From: Kaistella sp.
Lineage (GTDB): Bacteria; Bacteroidota; Bacteroidia; Flavobacteriales; Weeksellaceae
Assembly: GCA_019459085.1 (NCBI GenBank)
Contig: JAIBEW010000005.1
Span: 1 to 64,000, forward strand
DNA length: 64,000 nt
Direction: 5' to 3'
Part shown: positions 44,948-53,909 of the stretch, one piece after another
How positions within the stretch are numbered: the first letter of the stretch is position 1
Layout: each line of letters begins with the position of its first letter
The notes under the pieces: generated by a model
What the model saw: only the letters and a program-made list of their open reading frames with translations
Database searches by the model: none
What the model was told of the DNA's origin: nothing
Translations under genes and position numbers: made by a program

Positions 44948-45781
44948 ATGAAGAAAGCCCTTTTGTTATTTGCATTTTTACAGTGTACAATCCTTTTTTC
45001 GCAGAAGAATACGAAGATGTATTATGAAAGAAACCAGGATACGATTACCTATTATGCTGATAATTCTGAGATTTATCCGGTAACATTCGTCTTCTCGGAT
45101 CACCCCGAAGTCGAAAACATGAAAAAGCCGGACTTGTTTAAGACCAGTCAGGTGCTGCCCGCCTCATCAGTCCGCAATAAAATTACCTATTTTGTGGTAA
45201 ACGATAAGCAGAAGAGATACGCCATCCGTAAAATGCCCAATTACATGAGGTATGTTGGCGATGTTACCAATAAGACTTACGATTCCGGATATCTCTACGA
45301 CCTTCCGTACCGGAAAGGCAAATCGTTTGAAGTTTATCAAGGTTATAACGGGACTTTCTCGCATCAGAATGAAAACTCACTGGATTTTACCATGCCGGAA
45401 GGAACTGAAATACTGGCGGCCAGAGAAGGTTTGGTGATAGAAGCGGTTGAACAGAACAACACAGGATGCCCCACTGTTAAATGCTCCAATTTGGGCAACT
45501 ATGTGGCGGTTCTGCACACCGATGGAACGATCGCTCATTATTATCATCTGAAACAGAACGGTGCCCATGTAGCTGCCGGTGACAAGGTGAAAAAAGGAGA
45601 GGTGATAGGCTTCAGCGGGAATACCGGATGGAGCAGCGGCCCTCATCTTCATTTTATTTGCTTTCTGCCTGATCCATCGGGAGAGAAAGGCCGAAAAAGT
45701 ATAAAGACGCTTTTTAAAACCGGAGACGGCAGTAAAAGCGAATACCTGGTGCCAAAGAAAACGTACCTTAAGGGTTATTAA
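44948..45781 (+). CDS. Exported M23 family (LytM-like) peptidase
   Basis: 277 aa with a signal peptide (1-18). The C-terminal LytM domain (about 130-245) holds the zinc ligands in FSHQNENSLDF and the HLH of GPHLHF, plus AHYYHLKQNG. It could cut peptidoglycan or other Gly-rich peptides. It lies 26 bp after the M1 peptidase and its stop codon coincides with the beginning of a gene remnant (45781-45882). Confidence 0.87.
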   Translation: MKKALLLFAFLQCTILFSQKNTKMYYERNQDTITYYADNSEIYPVTFVFSDHPEVENMKKPDLFKTSQVLPASSVRNKITYFVVNDKQKRYAIRKMPNYMRYVGDVTNKTYDSGYLYDLPYRKGKSFEVYQGYNGTFSHQNENSLDFTMPEGTEILAAREGLVIEAVEQNNTGCPTVKCSNLGNYVAVLHTDGTIAHYYHLKQNGAHVAAGDKVKKGEVIGFSGNTGWSSGPHLHFICFLPDPSGEKGRKSIKTLFKTGDGSKSEYLVPKKTYLKGY

Positions 45782-45882
45782 ATCCTAATAGATAAATAAT
45801 CATTCGGCAGTTACCAAAAGGAAATTATTTTCTGATAGAAACTCCAAATAATAAAAAAACGGTGAAATGTATTAAAAATTAA
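45781..45882 (+). pseudogene. 3' remnant of a T9SS BspA-like gene
   Basis: This stretch matches codon for codon the end of the intact gene that follows (47144-47248): NPN, an in-frame TAA at 45793, then IIIRQLPKGNYFLIETPNNKK and TVKCIKN with the stop at 45880. One lysine codon is missing relative to the intact copy. Homology begins right at the stop codon of the M23 gene and continues past the stop into the leader of the intact gene. Confidence 0.85.
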
Positions 45883-45922
45883 AAAAGCGTAATAAAGTTT
45901 ACCAATAAATAGCAAAATCACT

Positions 45923-47248
45923 ATGAAAAAACTGATCACGGTCATTATCTGCTTCTTTTTTTTACACAATGCGAAAGCTCAGAATGAGTTTATTACCATC
46001 TGGAAGCCTGGAGCTTCCCAACAAATTCATTTTCCGGGCAGAGGCACTAATTTTAACGTTGCATGGGAAGAAGTTGGCTATCCTCAGCATAACGGGAATT
46101 TAAGTAATGTAAATTCTACTCTGGAATTTACAGTTAATTTTGGAATTCCACTAAATCCACTTCCTGCAAACGCAACTTACAAAATAAGAATAAGTGACGG
46201 CAATGGGAGTTTTAATCAAGTCAGATTCTTCGACAGCACAGGCACCCCATCCTATTTAAATTCAGATCATGAAAAATTACTTGAGATTGCGCAATGGGGA
46301 AATATACAGTGGCAAACATTCGACAATGCCTTCGTGTGGTGCAGTAATATGAATGTTACTGCAACAGATGCTCCTATTCTGACGAATGTTACCCAAATGA
46401 ATGAGATGTTTTACTTCTGCTTCTCACTTGTGGGAAATCCCAGTTTTAATACGTGGGATACTTCCACAGTCACTAATATGTATTATATGTTTGGTGACGA
46501 TTCTTTATTCAATGCCCCGATTAACGACTGGAATGTAAGTAACGTAACCAACATGTCTTACATGTTCGATGCTGCAACTAATTTTAATCAACCACTCAGT
46601 AAGTGGAATACCGAAAATGTAACAACGATGCAACATATGTTTCATGAAGCGAGTTCTTTTAACCAGGATCTCAGCAGTTGGAATACTGGCAATGTTACCA
46701 ATATGAACGAGATGTTTCATGCTGCAACAGCTTTTAATCAAAACATTGGATCGTGGAATCTTAGCTCATTGGTTAGCGGTGTGAATATGCTTAAACTTTC
46801 CGGACTCAACTGTCAAAATTACGACAATGCTTTATTTGGTTGGAATAACAACCCTCAAACCCCCGATAATATTAGTCTTGGATCCGTACTACCGCTCAAC
46901 TATAAGCATCAATCTGCCATAAACGCCAGAACCAATCTTATTAATAATAAAAATTGGTTAATTACCGGCGATAATTATAATTCTGCCTGCACTTCGATTC
47001 TCGGAACGAACGAAACAGATATAAAATCTTCATTTTCAATTTATCCGAATCCGGCAACGCATTCGATCTTCATAAAATCTAAGGAAAAAATAAAATCTGC
47101 AGAAATTCTAGATGCTTCAGGACGAGTAATTTCAGAAGTTTTTAATCCTAATGGAGAAATAAACATTAAGCATTTACCAAACGGAAATTATTTTCTGAAG
47201 ATAGAAACTTCAAATAATAAAAGAACGGTGAAATTTATTAAAAATTAA
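45923..47248 (+). CDS. BspA-like (DUF285) repeat surface protein, T9SS cargo
   Basis: 441 aa. A signal peptide (1-19, ending NAKAQ) is followed by an N-terminal region of about 125 residues and four to five tandem DUF285 repeats of about 25 residues (about 150-290; units such as FNQPLSKWNTENVTTMQHMF). A T9SS sorting domain closes it (FSIYPNPATHSIFI ... GNYFLKIET ... KFIKN). BspA-type proteins are surface adhesins in other species; adhesion is inference. It is flanked on both sides by fragments of the same gene type. Confidence 0.87.
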   Translation: MKKLITVIICFFFLHNAKAQNEFITIWKPGASQQIHFPGRGTNFNVAWEEVGYPQHNGNLSNVNSTLEFTVNFGIPLNPLPANATYKIRISDGNGSFNQVRFFDSTGTPSYLNSDHEKLLEIAQWGNIQWQTFDNAFVWCSNMNVTATDAPILTNVTQMNEMFYFCFSLVGNPSFNTWDTSTVTNMYYMFGDDSLFNAPINDWNVSNVTNMSYMFDAATNFNQPLSKWNTENVTTMQHMFHEASSFNQDLSSWNTGNVTNMNEMFHAATAFNQNIGSWNLSSLVSGVNMLKLSGLNCQNYDNALFGWNNNPQTPDNISLGSVLPLNYKHQSAINARTNLINNKNWLITGDNYNSACTSILGTNETDIKSSFSIYPNPATHSIFIKSKEKIKSAEILDASGRVISEVFNPNGEINIKHLPNGNYFLKIETSNNKRTVKFIKN

Positions 47249-47303
47249 AAAACGTGATAAAGTTTACCAAAATAGGAATATTCACTATGAAAACTGATCA
47301 GTA
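47249..47303 (+). repeat. Leader and 5' remnant repeat after the BspA-like gene
   Basis: The bases after the stop (CGTGATAAAGTTTACC, TTCACTATGAAAACTGATCA) repeat the leader and first codons of the intact gene (45883-45938). The copied ATG at 47287 lacks two A, runs into TAA after five codons, and then homology ends. Together with 45781-45882 this marks a collapsed tandem array. Confidence 0.8.
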
Positions 47304-47332
47304 AAAATGCGATTTACATCTTGTTCATTATT

Positions 47333-47358
47333 AAAAGCCTTCCGTTTGAAGGCTTTTT
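47333..47358 (+). terminator. Intrinsic terminator before kbl
   Basis: AAAGCCTTC, CGTTT loop, GAAGGCTTT and further T. Confidence 0.85.
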
Positions 47359-47360
47359 CT

Positions 47361-47368
47361 TAAATTAG
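47361..47368 (+). promoter_or_regulatory. Variant -7 element TAAATTAG(C) for kbl
   Basis: TAAATTAGC follows the terminator T-tract and ends 23 bases before the kbl ATG. Confidence 0.5.
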
Positions 47369-47391
47369 CAGGTCAAAAAAATTCAACCAAA

Positions 47392-48588
47392 ATGATTTCA
47401 CCAAAGTATCTTGAAAACCTTCAGAACGAACTCAGCAATATTAAAAACGACGGCCTTTTTAAGACCGAAAGAATCATCACCTCGCAGCAGAGCGCCGAAA
47501 TAGAGGCGAACGGAAAAAAACTCCTGAACTTCTGTGCGAACAATTACCTCGGACTTTCGAACAATCCGCGCGTGATGAAGGCGTCTCAGGACATGATCGA
47601 AAGCCACGGTTACGGCATGTCATCCGTACGTTTTATCTGCGGAACCCAGGACATCCACAAAGAACTGGAAGCGAAAATTTCCAGATTCCTCGGAATGGAG
47701 GATACGATTCTTTATGCAGCCTGTTTCGATGCCAATGGCGGGGTTTTCGAACCGCTCTTTTCTGAAGAAGATGCCATTATTTCAGATGAACTCAATCATG
47801 CCTCGATTATTGACGGCGTAAGGCTGTGCAAATCGGCTCGTTACCGATACAAAAATAACAATATGGAAGATCTGGAAGCTCAGCTGAAAGCTGCTTCCGA
47901 AAAAAATCACCGCTTTAAGATTATCGTGACCGACGGCGTTTTCTCCATGGACGGTATAGTGGCGAATCTGAAAGGTGTTTGCGACCTGGCCGACAAATAC
48001 GATGCTTTGGTGATGGTGGATGATTCCCACGCAACAGGTTTCATCGGCAAAACCGGTCGAGGAACCCATGAAGCCAACGAGGTGATGGGAAGGGTAGACA
48101 TCATTACTTCGACCCTTGGGAAAGCATTAGGCGGAGCATTAGGTGGATTTACATCCGGTAAAAAAGAAATCATCGATATGCTCAGACAGCGTTCAAGACC
48201 CTATTTATTTTCAAATTCACTCGCACCCGGAATCGTAGGTGCAGCAATGAAGGTCCTCGATATGATTTCTGATGACACTTCGCTTCGCGATCAGGTCATG
48301 GAAAATGCAGAATATTTCCGTACGCATATGAAAGCGAAAGGTTTCGATATTCCTGACGGCGATGCCGCAATTGTTCCGGTAATGTTGTACGATGCGAAAC
48401 TATCGCAAAAAATGGCGGAAAAATTGATGGATGAAGGCATTTATGTCATCGGCTTCTTTTATCCCGTTGTACCGAAAGACAAGGCGAGGATCCGCGTTCA
48501 ACTTTCAGCTGCCCATTCGAAAGAACATCTCGACAAGGCTCTTGCTGCTTTCGAAAAAGTAGGGAAGGAACTTGGAGTGATTTCATAG
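47392..48588 (+). CDS. kbl: Glycine C-acetyltransferase (2-amino-3-ketobutyrate CoA ligase)
   Basis: 398 aa PLP enzyme of the alpha-oxoamine synthase family, cleaving 2-amino-3-oxobutyrate with CoA to glycine and acetyl-CoA in threonine breakdown. The PLP lysine is K244 ([10 protein letters not shown]), the ring-stacking histidine H136 (DELNHASII), and DDSHATG lies at 210-216. Length and N-terminus match Kbl better than serine palmitoyltransferase or KAS. Threonine dehydrogenase is not in the window. Confidence 0.9.
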   Translation: MISPKYLENLQNELSNIKNDGLFKTERIITSQQSAEIEANGKKLLNFCANNYLGLSNNPRVMKASQDMIESHGYGMSSVRFICGTQDIHKELEAKISRFLGMEDTILYAACFDANGGVFEPLFSEEDAIISDELNHASIIDGVRLCKSARYRYKNNNMEDLEAQLKAASEKNHRFKIIVTDGVFSMDGIVANLKGVCDLADKYDALVMVDDSHATGFIGKTGRGTHEANEVMGRVDIITSTLGKALGGALGGFTSGKKEIIDMLRQRSRPYLFSNSLAPGIVGAAMKVLDMISDDTSLRDQVMENAEYFRTHMKAKGFDIPDGDAAIVPVMLYDAKLSQKMAEKLMDEGIYVIGFFYPVVPKDKARIRVQLSAAHSKEHLDKALAAFEKVGKELGVIS

Positions 48589-48636
48589 TGGGTTAAAGTA
48601 CGATTCAATATCAATATCCGCAGATAAATTTATACG

Positions 48637-49194
48637 ATGCTTTATACCATCATCAAAGCCGTTCACATCATTTTTATGGTCAGCTACTTCGCCGGAATCT
48701 TTTACCTGGTCCGGTTGTTTGTCTATTATAAAGACACGGATGAATTTGAGGAAACCAAAAAACAAATCCTTCGCGAACAGTATGTTTTCATGGCCAGACG
48801 CTTGTGGAACATTATCACGGTTCCGGCCGGCGTCATCATGCTTGTAAGCGGTCTGACCATGATATTTCTGAATTTTGGTTTGATGAAAACACCTTGGTTT
48901 CATTTAAAACTGACATTCTTAGTGGGATTAGGGATCTATCATTTCTGGTGCTGGAAGAAAGTATTGCAGATGAAAAATTTGAACGGAGATCTATTACCCA
49001 TTGCCAATATTAAACTTCGACAAGCCAACGAAATTGCGACATTCATCCTTTTTCTCGTGGTGTTTACGGTGATTTTAAAATATTCCGTCATCGAATACTG
49101 GTGGCAGCTGCTTACGGGATTTGTAGCGCTGGTTATAGTCATATCAATGACAGTGAAACTGGTGAACAGCAGAAAATCGAACAATAAGAATTAA
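48637..49194 (+). CDS. hemJ: HemJ-like protoporphyrinogen oxidase / CopD family membrane protein
   Basis: 185 aa, with four to five membrane helices. Conserved HemJ features are H10 in KAVHIIFMVSYFAGIFYLVRL, the RRLWNIITVPAGV segment, HLKLTFLVGLGIYHFWCW and the NE of RQANEIATFILF. HemJ oxidises protoporphyrinogen IX in heme synthesis of organisms lacking HemG/HemY. It could also be named CopD-like by broad family. No other heme gene is adjacent. Confidence 0.82.
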   Translation: MLYTIIKAVHIIFMVSYFAGIFYLVRLFVYYKDTDEFEETKKQILREQYVFMARRLWNIITVPAGVIMLVSGLTMIFLNFGLMKTPWFHLKLTFLVGLGIYHFWCWKKVLQMKNLNGDLLPIANIKLRQANEIATFILFLVVFTVILKYSVIEYWWQLLTGFVALVIVISMTVKLVNSRKSNNKN

Positions 49195-49216
49195 AACCAT
49201 ACCTCATTCATACGCA

Positions 49217-49945
49217 ATGAAAGCAATTTTTAAAAAAGAACTTTGGAGCTATTTCGGGAACTGGAGTGCGTGGCTGATCATCGCTGCGTTCAGTCTCATC
49301 GGGACGCTGTTCCTGTTTTTCTTCGAGAACGATTCCAATATTTTCGATATCGGAACGGCTACTTTACAGAGTTATTTTGTTCTGGTGCCGTGGCTGCTCA
49401 TGTTCATTATTCCTGCGCTTTCAATGAAGACGCTGGCCGAGGAACAGCAGTCGGGAACGCTGAGCTGGCTTTTTTCGCAGCCGGTAAAGGTTTCTGAGAT
49501 TGTTGTTGGAAAATTCCTTGCCGTTTGGGTAGTGGGAATTCTATGTCTGTTGCCTTCTCTCATTTATCTTTATACAGTATATGTATTGGGCGTTCCGGCT
49601 GGAAATATTGATTTTGGAGCTACTTTAGGAAGTTATTTCGGACTGATTCTGCTTATTGCGGCATTTGCATCTGTCGGAATTTTAGCTTCGTCGCTTTCTC
49701 AGAATCAGATTATGGCGTATCTGTTAGGCGTTTTCATGTGTTTCATTCTGTATTTCGGAATAGAGCAACTCGCCAGTTATAAACTGCTCGGCGGCGCTGA
49801 TTTCTACCTTTCAAACCTCGGTTTTTATAAGCATTTTCTCGGTTTCACAAGAGGGTTGGTCGATAGTAGTGATCTTTTCTATTTCCTGCTGGTTATCGGG
49901 ATCTGTCTTTATCTGTCTGAAATTTTTGTCGAAAAAAAGAAGTAA
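49217..49945 (+). CDS. gldF: Gliding-motility ABC transporter permease GldF
   Basis: 242 aa ABC-2 type permease with six membrane helices. The N-terminus AIFKKELWSYFGNWSAWLII and the LAEEQQSGTLSWLFSQPVKVSEIVVGKFLAVW segment are typical. GldF works with GldG and the ATPase GldA, which is not in the window. The pair gldF-gldG is separated by 12 bp. Non-gliding members of this group also keep these genes. Confidence 0.9.
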   Translation: MKAIFKKELWSYFGNWSAWLIIAAFSLIGTLFLFFFENDSNIFDIGTATLQSYFVLVPWLLMFIIPALSMKTLAEEQQSGTLSWLFSQPVKVSEIVVGKFLAVWVVGILCLLPSLIYLYTVYVLGVPAGNIDFGATLGSYFGLILLIAAFASVGILASSLSQNQIMAYLLGVFMCFILYFGIEQLASYKLLGGADFYLSNLGFYKHFLGFTRGLVDSSDLFYFLLVIGICLYLSEIFVEKKK

Positions 49946-49957
49946 TCATCAATCAAA

Positions 49958-51613
49958 ATGAACAGAAATAATATCATTTATACGGTTATCGCAATTGTTT
50001 TGTTGGCGGGAGCTTTCGGCCTTTTTTCTTCGAGAATCGATTTAACGAAGGAGAAAAGATACACCCTTTCAGACTCCACCGTCAAAATTCTGGAATCGGT
50101 GAACAAGCCGATGACAATAGATGTATATCTGGAAGGGGATTTCCCAGCCAGTTTCAAACAGCTGCAGAATGAAACGAAATTTATGCTCGAGGAATTCCGC
50201 AAGATCAATCCGAAAATCGATTACCGCTTTATTGACCCGATCAAAACAAAAATGTCTCAGGACACGTTGATGGCAATGGGAATGCAGCCTTCGAAACTGA
50301 CCGACATGAAGGACGGAAAGATTTCTGAAATCTATCTTTTTCCTTACGCGGCCATTAAATACGATTCACGCGGAACTTCGCTTCCGCTCATCATCAGCCA
50401 GACCGGAATCGAATCTTCTGAACAGCTCACCAAATCCATCGAAAATCTGGAATACAATCTCGTGTCCAATATCAAATCGATCACGCGCCCGACAAAAAAG
50501 AATGTCGGAATCCTGATCAATCACGACGAACTGAATCCACAACAGTTTCATGGATTTATGCAGATGGCCATTGAAAATTATAATGCAGGGCCCATTATTC
50601 CGGAAAATCAGGTTGAATTGACGCTTGCCGATGTTCCGAGACTCAAGAAAATGGACGCACTCGTCATCGCTAAACCAAGAAAACCTTTTACGGAAGGCGA
50701 AAAAGTAATTCTCGACCAGTTTATCATGAACGGCGGCAAGACTTTGTGGATGATGGACGCTGTGAATGCTGAAATGGATACGCTTTTCCGTTCCGAGAAA
50801 ATCATGGCTTATCCCGTGGAAAACAATATGACGGATTTTTTCTTTCATTACGGACTCCGCATTAATGCCGGTTTGATAAAAGATCTTAAAAAATCTGCAC
50901 TGATCAGGCTTCAGGCTGGCGAAGTGGCCGGAAATGCGCAGTACGCGAGTTTTCTGTGGCCGTATTTCCCTCTTGGAATTGCTGAAAGACCAAATCCGAT
51001 CACAAAAAACATCAATCCCGTAAAATTTGAATTCCCGACTTCCATTGACACGTTGGGAAGAAAAAATATTAAAACCAATGTCCTTTTCGAATCCAGCGAA
51101 AGAACCAAAATCAAACAGGTTCCGAATTTTGTGCAGCTCGGAGAAATCGTTACTGAAGATTCGATCAGACCAAATGAAAGACCTGAAACGCCTAAGATTT
51201 TCGCTGTTTCTCTGGAAGGGAAATTTACTTCTGCTTACTCTGCACGAAGCGAGAAAAACAGTTATCCGGGATTCAAAGCGCAGAGTTCTGCCAATAAAAT
51301 GATTGTGATTGCAGACGGTGATGTAGGAAGAAACCAGGTATACAAAGGAAATCCGCTGCCTTTGGGACAGGATCTGCTGACGAAACAGACTTATGGAAAC
51401 GAACAGTTTTTGAGAAACGCGCTGGATTATCTGCTTGATGATAGCAATCTCATGCAGCTCCGGAACAGAAATATCGAAGCGCGGTTGCTGGACCGACAAA
51501 GAATTGATGAAGAAAAAAGTTACTGGCAGTGGCTGAATCTGCTTTTGCCATTAGCCATTATCGGATTGCTCGGAGGCGTATTTTACTGGTGGAGAGCGAA
51601 AAGGTTTTCTTAA
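49958..51613 (+). CDS. gldG: Gliding-motility ABC transporter substrate-binding-like protein GldG
   Basis: 551 aa with an N-terminal helix (about 5-25), a large periplasmic region (about 30-525) containing the ABC-type uncharacterised domain (ITRPTKKNVGILINHDE, MDALVIAKPRKPFTEGEK, GGKTLWMMDAVNAE) and a C-terminal anchor helix (about 527-546). Normal GldG length. Acts with GldF; substrate unknown. Confidence 0.9.
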   Translation: MNRNNIIYTVIAIVLLAGAFGLFSSRIDLTKEKRYTLSDSTVKILESVNKPMTIDVYLEGDFPASFKQLQNETKFMLEEFRKINPKIDYRFIDPIKTKMSQDTLMAMGMQPSKLTDMKDGKISEIYLFPYAAIKYDSRGTSLPLIISQTGIESSEQLTKSIENLEYNLVSNIKSITRPTKKNVGILINHDELNPQQFHGFMQMAIENYNAGPIIPENQVELTLADVPRLKKMDALVIAKPRKPFTEGEKVILDQFIMNGGKTLWMMDAVNAEMDTLFRSEKIMAYPVENNMTDFFFHYGLRINAGLIKDLKKSALIRLQAGEVAGNAQYASFLWPYFPLGIAERPNPITKNINPVKFEFPTSIDTLGRKNIKTNVLFESSERTKIKQVPNFVQLGEIVTEDSIRPNERPETPKIFAVSLEGKFTSAYSARSEKNSYPGFKAQSSANKMIVIADGDVGRNQVYKGNPLPLGQDLLTKQTYGNEQFLRNALDYLLDDSNLMQLRNRNIEARLLDRQRIDEEKSYWQWLNLLLPLAIIGLLGGVFYWWRAKRFS

Positions 51614-51623
51614 AATAAATGAC

Positions 51624-51657
51624 AAAAAAGGCTGAAATAAAATGTTCAGCCTTTTTT
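51624..51657 (+). terminator. Terminator of gldFG
   Basis: AAAAAAGGCTGAA, short loop, TTCAGCCTTTTTT; the A/T flanks make it usable for the convergent DUF4268 gene as well. Confidence 0.88.
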
Positions 51658-51690
51658 ACTGGAGCTTTTCAGGCGTGCTGATTTTATCTT

Positions 51691-52119
51691 TTAAACATCC
51701 TTGATAAAATCTTCGTACTCGTAATAAAAATTTTCAAAGCCTTCCATTTTTTCAATAAAAAATTCAAAGATTTCGGACCATGTATTTTTGTTGAAAACCG
51801 ATACGTTATCCTTGGTCACCCAAATCCTCGAGATGACTTTGCCGTTTTCGAGCGTGTAAAATTCATCTTTATGAAAATCTCCGATATGGTCTTTCAGCAT
51901 ATTTTCGAGAGACCACATCTTTTCGTAATAAGCATTCCGGAAGATTTCATCTTTCATTTCGATATCGAGTGAAACTTCGGCCTTTTTCTGATCAGCAGAG
52001 AATTTAAAGGAAAAATCCTTGATTTTGGTATCGTAAAGGAGCCATTTTCTCGGGAAACTTTTGCCGAAGGCGATCCAGAATTCCTGTTTTAACTGCTGTG
52101 CTTCCTGTTTGCTGAACAT
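51691..52119 (-). CDS. DUF4268 domain protein
   Basis: 142 aa soluble, acidic/aromatic protein starting MFSKQEAQQLKQEFWIAFG and containing DIEMKDEIFRNAYYEKMW, in line with the DUF4268 family common in Bacteroidetes. The family has no known function; some relatives lie beside restriction systems, but none is seen here. It converges with gldG and diverges from the monooxygenase-like gene. Confidence 0.78.
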   Translation of the reverse strand: MFSKQEAQQLKQEFWIAFGKSFPRKWLLYDTKIKDFSFKFSADQKKAEVSLDIEMKDEIFRNAYYEKMWSLENMLKDHIGDFHKDEFYTLENGKVISRIWVTKDNVSVFNKNTWSEIFEFFIEKMEGFENFYYEYEDFIKDV

Positions 52120-52196
52120 GTATATTTTAGGGGAATTTAATGTTGTTTGCCTGCTTTTAATGCCTGCTTTTTCTTATTTTTGAAAAAATAAAATTA

Positions 52197-52490
52197 ATGA
52201 AAAACCTGTATATCGTCGCGCTGTTTCATTTCAAGGAAAACTATATGATGGACGCGATTGAACTGCTGAAAAAACTGGTGAGCGAAACCCGAAAGGAAGA
52301 AGGATGTCTTCAGTACGATTTAATCGAAGATACTTCCAATAAAGGAACATTTTTTCTGGTTGAACTTTGGGAGACCGAAGAACACCACCATCAGCACAAC
52401 GCGGCAGACCATCTTTTCGAGTTCCGCAAAAACGCCGCTCCGATGTTTGAGAAATCGGCAGAAGTCTACCGCGGGTCGAAAATATTTTAA
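52197..52490 (+). CDS. ABM-domain protein (putative quinol monooxygenase)
   Basis: 97 aa dimeric alpha/beta barrel of the antibiotic biosynthesis monooxygenase (YgiN-like) family: KEEGCLQYDLIEDTSNKGTFFLVELWE and the HHHQHNAADHLFEFR helix are typical. Such proteins act on quinols or as heme-degrading or general small-molecule oxygenases. Its stop overlaps the lipB stop by four bases. Confidence 0.8.
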   Translation: MKNLYIVALFHFKENYMMDAIELLKKLVSETRKEEGCLQYDLIEDTSNKGTFFLVELWETEEHHHQHNAADHLFEFRKNAAPMFEKSAEVYRGSKIF

Positions 52491-53209
52491 GAAATTACAG
52501 CATCAAACACTTCACAGAAGTGTTTTTTTATTTTTTCTTTGACTTCGACGATTTCTTGCTCAGAAAATTCTTTTTCCAGTTCTCTTTTTAATGAAGTGAC
52601 TGTTTTGTCTTTAATTCCGCACGGAATAATGTATTCGAAGTAGCGCAGATCGGTGTTCACATTCAGCGCAAAACCGTGCATTGTCACCCATTTCGACGTT
52701 TTTACGCCCATCGCACAGATTTTTCTTGCGTAAGGTTTCCCCACATCCAGCCACACTCCGGTTTCGCCTTCGCTTCGTTCGCCTTTCAGGCCGTATTCAG
52801 CGACTGTCCGGATAATGACTTCCTCCAGATTGCGCATGTAAAGATGGATGTCGGATTTAAAATTATCGAGATCCAGAATAGGGTAGCCGACAATCTGCCC
52901 GAAACCGTGATAGGTAATGTCGCCGCCTCGGTTTGTCTTCACAAAAGTGGCATCGATTTCCTTCAGTTTATCCGCATTCAGGAGCATATTGTTTTCGTCT
53001 CCCGATTTTCCTAACGTGTAAACGTGAGGATGTTCAACGAAAAGCAAATAATTGGGTGTTTCCTCATAATCACCATCGGTGCGGTCGCGGTTTTTCAGTT
53101 TCTGGTCGATGATTTCTTTCATCAGTTTTTCCTGATAATTGAAAGCCGGTTCGTAATCCATTAATCCTAATTCCCGAAACTGCAAAGTTTTATTTTGTGT
53201 AGCCACCAT
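52487..53209 (-). CDS. lipB: Octanoyltransferase LipB
   Basis: 240 aa enzyme moving octanoyl from acyl carrier protein to lipoyl domains such as that of the E2 protein at 105. Motif RGGDITYHG at 94-102 and catalytic K170 (CAMGVK) and C197 (PCGI) are present. Normal length for Bacteroidetes. It overlaps the ABM gene tail to tail. Confidence 0.95.
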   Translation of the reverse strand: MVATQNKTLQFRELGLMDYEPAFNYQEKLMKEIIDQKLKNRDRTDGDYEETPNYLLFVEHPHVYTLGKSGDENNMLLNADKLKEIDATFVKTNRGGDITYHGFGQIVGYPILDLDNFKSDIHLYMRNLEEVIIRTVAEYGLKGERSEGETGVWLDVGKPYARKICAMGVKTSKWVTMHGFALNVNTDLRYFEYIIPCGIKDKTVTSLKRELEKEFSEQEIVEVKEKIKKHFCEVFDAVIS

Positions 53210-53267
53210 TATTTTTCTCAGTTTTGAAGAGCAAATTTATGAATTTAATTTATTATGCCTTGAATAA

Positions 53268-53837
53268 TTAATGGATGAGAAAATTTGTGAGAATATCTTT
53301 TCCTAAAGGCGTCAGAATACTTTCAGGATGAAACTGAACAGCATGCAGATCATATTCACGATGCTGAATTGCCATAATCATTCCTTCCTCATCTGTAGCG
53401 GTAATTTCGAGGTCTGCCGGAAAAATTTCCGGATTTACTGCCCAGCTGTGATACCTTCCGGCTTGAAACTTATCGGGAAATCCTCTGAAAATCACAGCAT
53501 TTTTATTTAAAATTTCAACTTCTGTCGCAACACCGTGATAAATTTTATCAAGGTTGATAAGGCTTCCTCCAAAGGTTTCTGCGATCGCCTGTAAACCAAG
53601 ACAGACCCCAAAAACCGGTTTCTTACCGGCGAAATTTTTGATGACTTCAAGAAGAATTCCCGCTTCTGCAGGAATTCCAGGGCCGGGTGAAAGGATTATT
53701 TTATCGAATTTATCTATCTCGTGAGGCGTGATTTCGTCATTCTTTGCAACAAATACGTTTTTACCGATAATTTGCTCCGTCATTTGAACCAGATTGTAGG
53801 TAAAACTGTCGTAATTGTCCAGAATCAGAATTTTCAT
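53268..53837 (-). CDS. Glutamine amidotransferase (anthranilate/aminodeoxychorismate synthase component II)
   Basis: 189 aa class I GATase. The start at 53837 (MKILILDNYDSFTYN) is the family start; an 11-residue longer frame is ignored. Nucleophile C79 (GVCLGLQAI), H170 and E172 (QFHPES) form the triad, with LSPGPG at 49-54. It could be TrpG or PabA; no trpE or pabB is adjacent, so no symbol is given. Confidence 0.9.
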   Translation of the reverse strand: MKILILDNYDSFTYNLVQMTEQIIGKNVFVAKNDEITPHEIDKFDKIILSPGPGIPAEAGILLEVIKNFAGKKPVFGVCLGLQAIAETFGGSLINLDKIYHGVATEVEILNKNAVIFRGFPDKFQAGRYHSWAVNPEIFPADLEITATDEEGMIMAIQHREYDLHAVQFHPESILTPLGKDILTNFLIH

Positions 53838-53909
53838 AACATAATATCTGCGCGAATTTAATAAATTCATCTCGATAAAAATACTCCACGATCCTCATTT
53901 GAATACCGT

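Noticed and set aside
46450-46800. Repeat block considered as a CRISPR-like array
   Set aside because: The period of about 75 bp encodes DUF285 protein repeats in frame; there are no identical repeats with unique spacers.
50366-51499. Long open frame (377 codons) on the minus strand opposite gldG
   Set aside because: It lies wholly inside gldG, has a Phe/Arg/Ser-rich composition typical of an antisense shadow and no recognisable domain.
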